From: Chloroherpeton thalassium ATCC 35110
GTDB taxonomy: Bacteria > Bacteroidota > Chlorobiia > Chlorobiales > Chloroherpetonaceae
Reading direction: 5' to 3'
DNA length: 64,000 nucleotides
Assembly: GCF_000020525.1 (NCBI RefSeq)
Contig: NC_011026.1
Coordinates: 1,470,001 to 1,534,000, forward strand
Positions 63,197-64,000 of this stretch are shown piece after piece. Within the stretch, counting starts at the first letter, position 1, and each line of letters opens with the position of its first letter. The notes under the pieces were generated by a model that saw only the letters and a program-made list of their open reading frames with translations, was not told the DNA's origin and did no database searches. The translations under genes were made by a program, and so were the position numbers.

Positions 63197-64000
63197 ATGT
63201 CAATAAAACCCTTTTTCTTGCTACTACTTGGTTGGATTTTCTTTTGTCAAAGCCCATTATTTTCTCAAAATAAGCCCGATTCGCTCCTCCTGGCTTGGTG
63301 GAATGTTGAGAATCTTTTCGACACAACCGACGATCCGCAAACCAAAGATGAGGAGTTTACGCCCAACGGAAAAAAACAATGGACAGAAGTTCGACTTGCG
63401 CAGAAAATGAAAAATTTGGCACAAGTGATTCTCGATATGAAAACTGCGCCAATCGCGTCCGGCAAAATGCCTGACATAATTGGTTTTTGTGAGGTTGAAC
63501 ATCAGGCGCTGTTGGATACGCTTTTCTGTGATTATATAAAATCAAGAAATTATGCGTTTATATACAAAGAGACGGAAGATTTTCGCGGCATCGATATTGG
63601 ATTTGCTTATGATAAAAATCGGTTGCAAGTGAAAAGCTTTAAAGCGCATCCGGTTGTTATCAACGAGGAGCATTCACGAGATATTCTGGAAGTTGAATTC
63701 GAGGTTCAAGGAAAAACGCTGGTTGTGTTTGGAAATCATTGGCCATCGCGTTCCGGCGGAAAAAAGCGTTCTGAGCCGAAACGCGCAAAAGCCGCTGCAA
63801 TTTTGCGCGCTGCAATAGATGCGCGCTTGGCTAAAAATCCCTCCGCCGACATTGTGCTGCTTGGCGATTTCAACGACGAGCCGAAAAGTCCGTCCATCAA
63901 AAAGTCGCTCAAGGCAAATGGTTCGTTTGAAGAAGTCAAGCAGGCCAGCGACGGCAGGCTCTACGATTGCTGGAAAGGCAGTGATGCTCCCGGATCATAC
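63197..64000 (+). CDS. exported endonuclease/exonuclease/phosphatase-family protein (truncated by window end)
   Basis: The first 268 codons of a gene that runs off the right edge. It has a signal peptide (FFLLLLGWIFFCQSPLFSQ) and then WWNVENLFDTTDDP (the EEP motif Asn and Glu), IIGFCEVEHQALLDTL (catalytic Glu), FGNHWPSRSGG and IVLLGDFNDEPKSPSI. These match the DNase I/exonuclease III fold, in exported members that may cut DNA or phospho-lipids. The end, including the C-terminal catalytic His, is not visible. Confidence 0.85.
   Translation, partial: MSIKPFFLLLLGWIFFCQSPLFSQNKPDSLLLAWWNVENLFDTTDDPQTKDEEFTPNGKKQWTEVRLAQKMKNLAQVILDMKTAPIASGKMPDIIGFCEVEHQALLDTLFCDYIKSRNYAFIYKETEDFRGIDIGFAYDKNRLQVKSFKAHPVVINEEHSRDILEVEFEVQGKTLVVFGNHWPSRSGGKKRSEPKRAKAAAILRAAIDARLAKNPSADIVLLGDFNDEPKSPSIKKSLKANGSFEEVKQASDGRLYDCWKGSDAPGSY

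Overview
The window looks like chromosomal DNA of a green sulfur bacterium (phylum Chlorobi), most likely a Chloroherpeton-type lineage. The evidence is two chlorosome-envelope [2Fe-2S] proteins, two full-length magnesium-chelatase H-subunit paralogs, bchM, a bchP-type geranylgeranyl reductase, a CrtH-type carotene isomerase and a B12-dependent radical-SAM enzyme of the kind used in bacteriochlorophyll methylation. I saw no rRNA, tRNA, insertion sequence, prophage or CRISPR array. The genus is inference; the phototrophic Chlorobi character is well supported.

Layout. 0.3-5.5 kb: tandem chlorosome Fe-S proteins, an orphan succinate dehydrogenase Fe-S subunit, alanine dehydrogenase and carotene isomerase. 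5.7-12.7 kb: ECF sigma factor with a zinc-finger anti-sigma factor, an ArsR-type regulator, a YpdA-like reductase, hsp20, dnaK and a small unknown. 12.8-20 kb: RmlD-like reductase, bchP, hydrogenase-maturation protease and corrinoid genes (cobD-type aminotransferase, cbiB, cobQ), with two inverted-repeat elements. 20.1-21.9 kb: an AAA ATPase + TOPRIM-like DUF4276 pair with the look of a defence module. 22-26.6 kb: rsmB, then a SAM-I riboswitch with terminator controlling metY-metX. 26.6-30.7 kb: beta-propeller phytase lipoprotein and a TonB receptor. 31-48 kb: the pigment block (bchM, bchH, bchS/bchT-like, DUF169, a second TonB receptor, a lipoprotein, radical-SAM enzyme). 48-64 kb: mixed housekeeping genes (exonuclease III, a double WD40 propeller, a nucleotide-binding ATPase, FAH-family enzyme, K+ channel plus separate cyclic-nucleotide domain, pyrC, fur, ribBA, a CCA-adding/polyA-type nucleotidyltransferase) ending in a truncated endonuclease/phosphatase-family gene.

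How the genes fit together. Most of the block from 31 to 48 kb serves bacteriochlorophyll synthesis: Mg insertion (H subunits), methylation of Mg-protoporphyrin (BchM) and a corrinoid-dependent radical-SAM step. The corrinoid genes at 15.6-20 kb and the SAM-controlled methionine genes at 24 kb could supply cofactors for these steps. The most original observation is a pair of paralogous small exported proteins (36.0-36.5 kb and 45.5-46.0 kb). Each sits at the head of a gene set containing one H-subunit paralog, and each is preceded by a similar leader sequence. This may be an undescribed regulatory or envelope component of pigment or metal metabolism.
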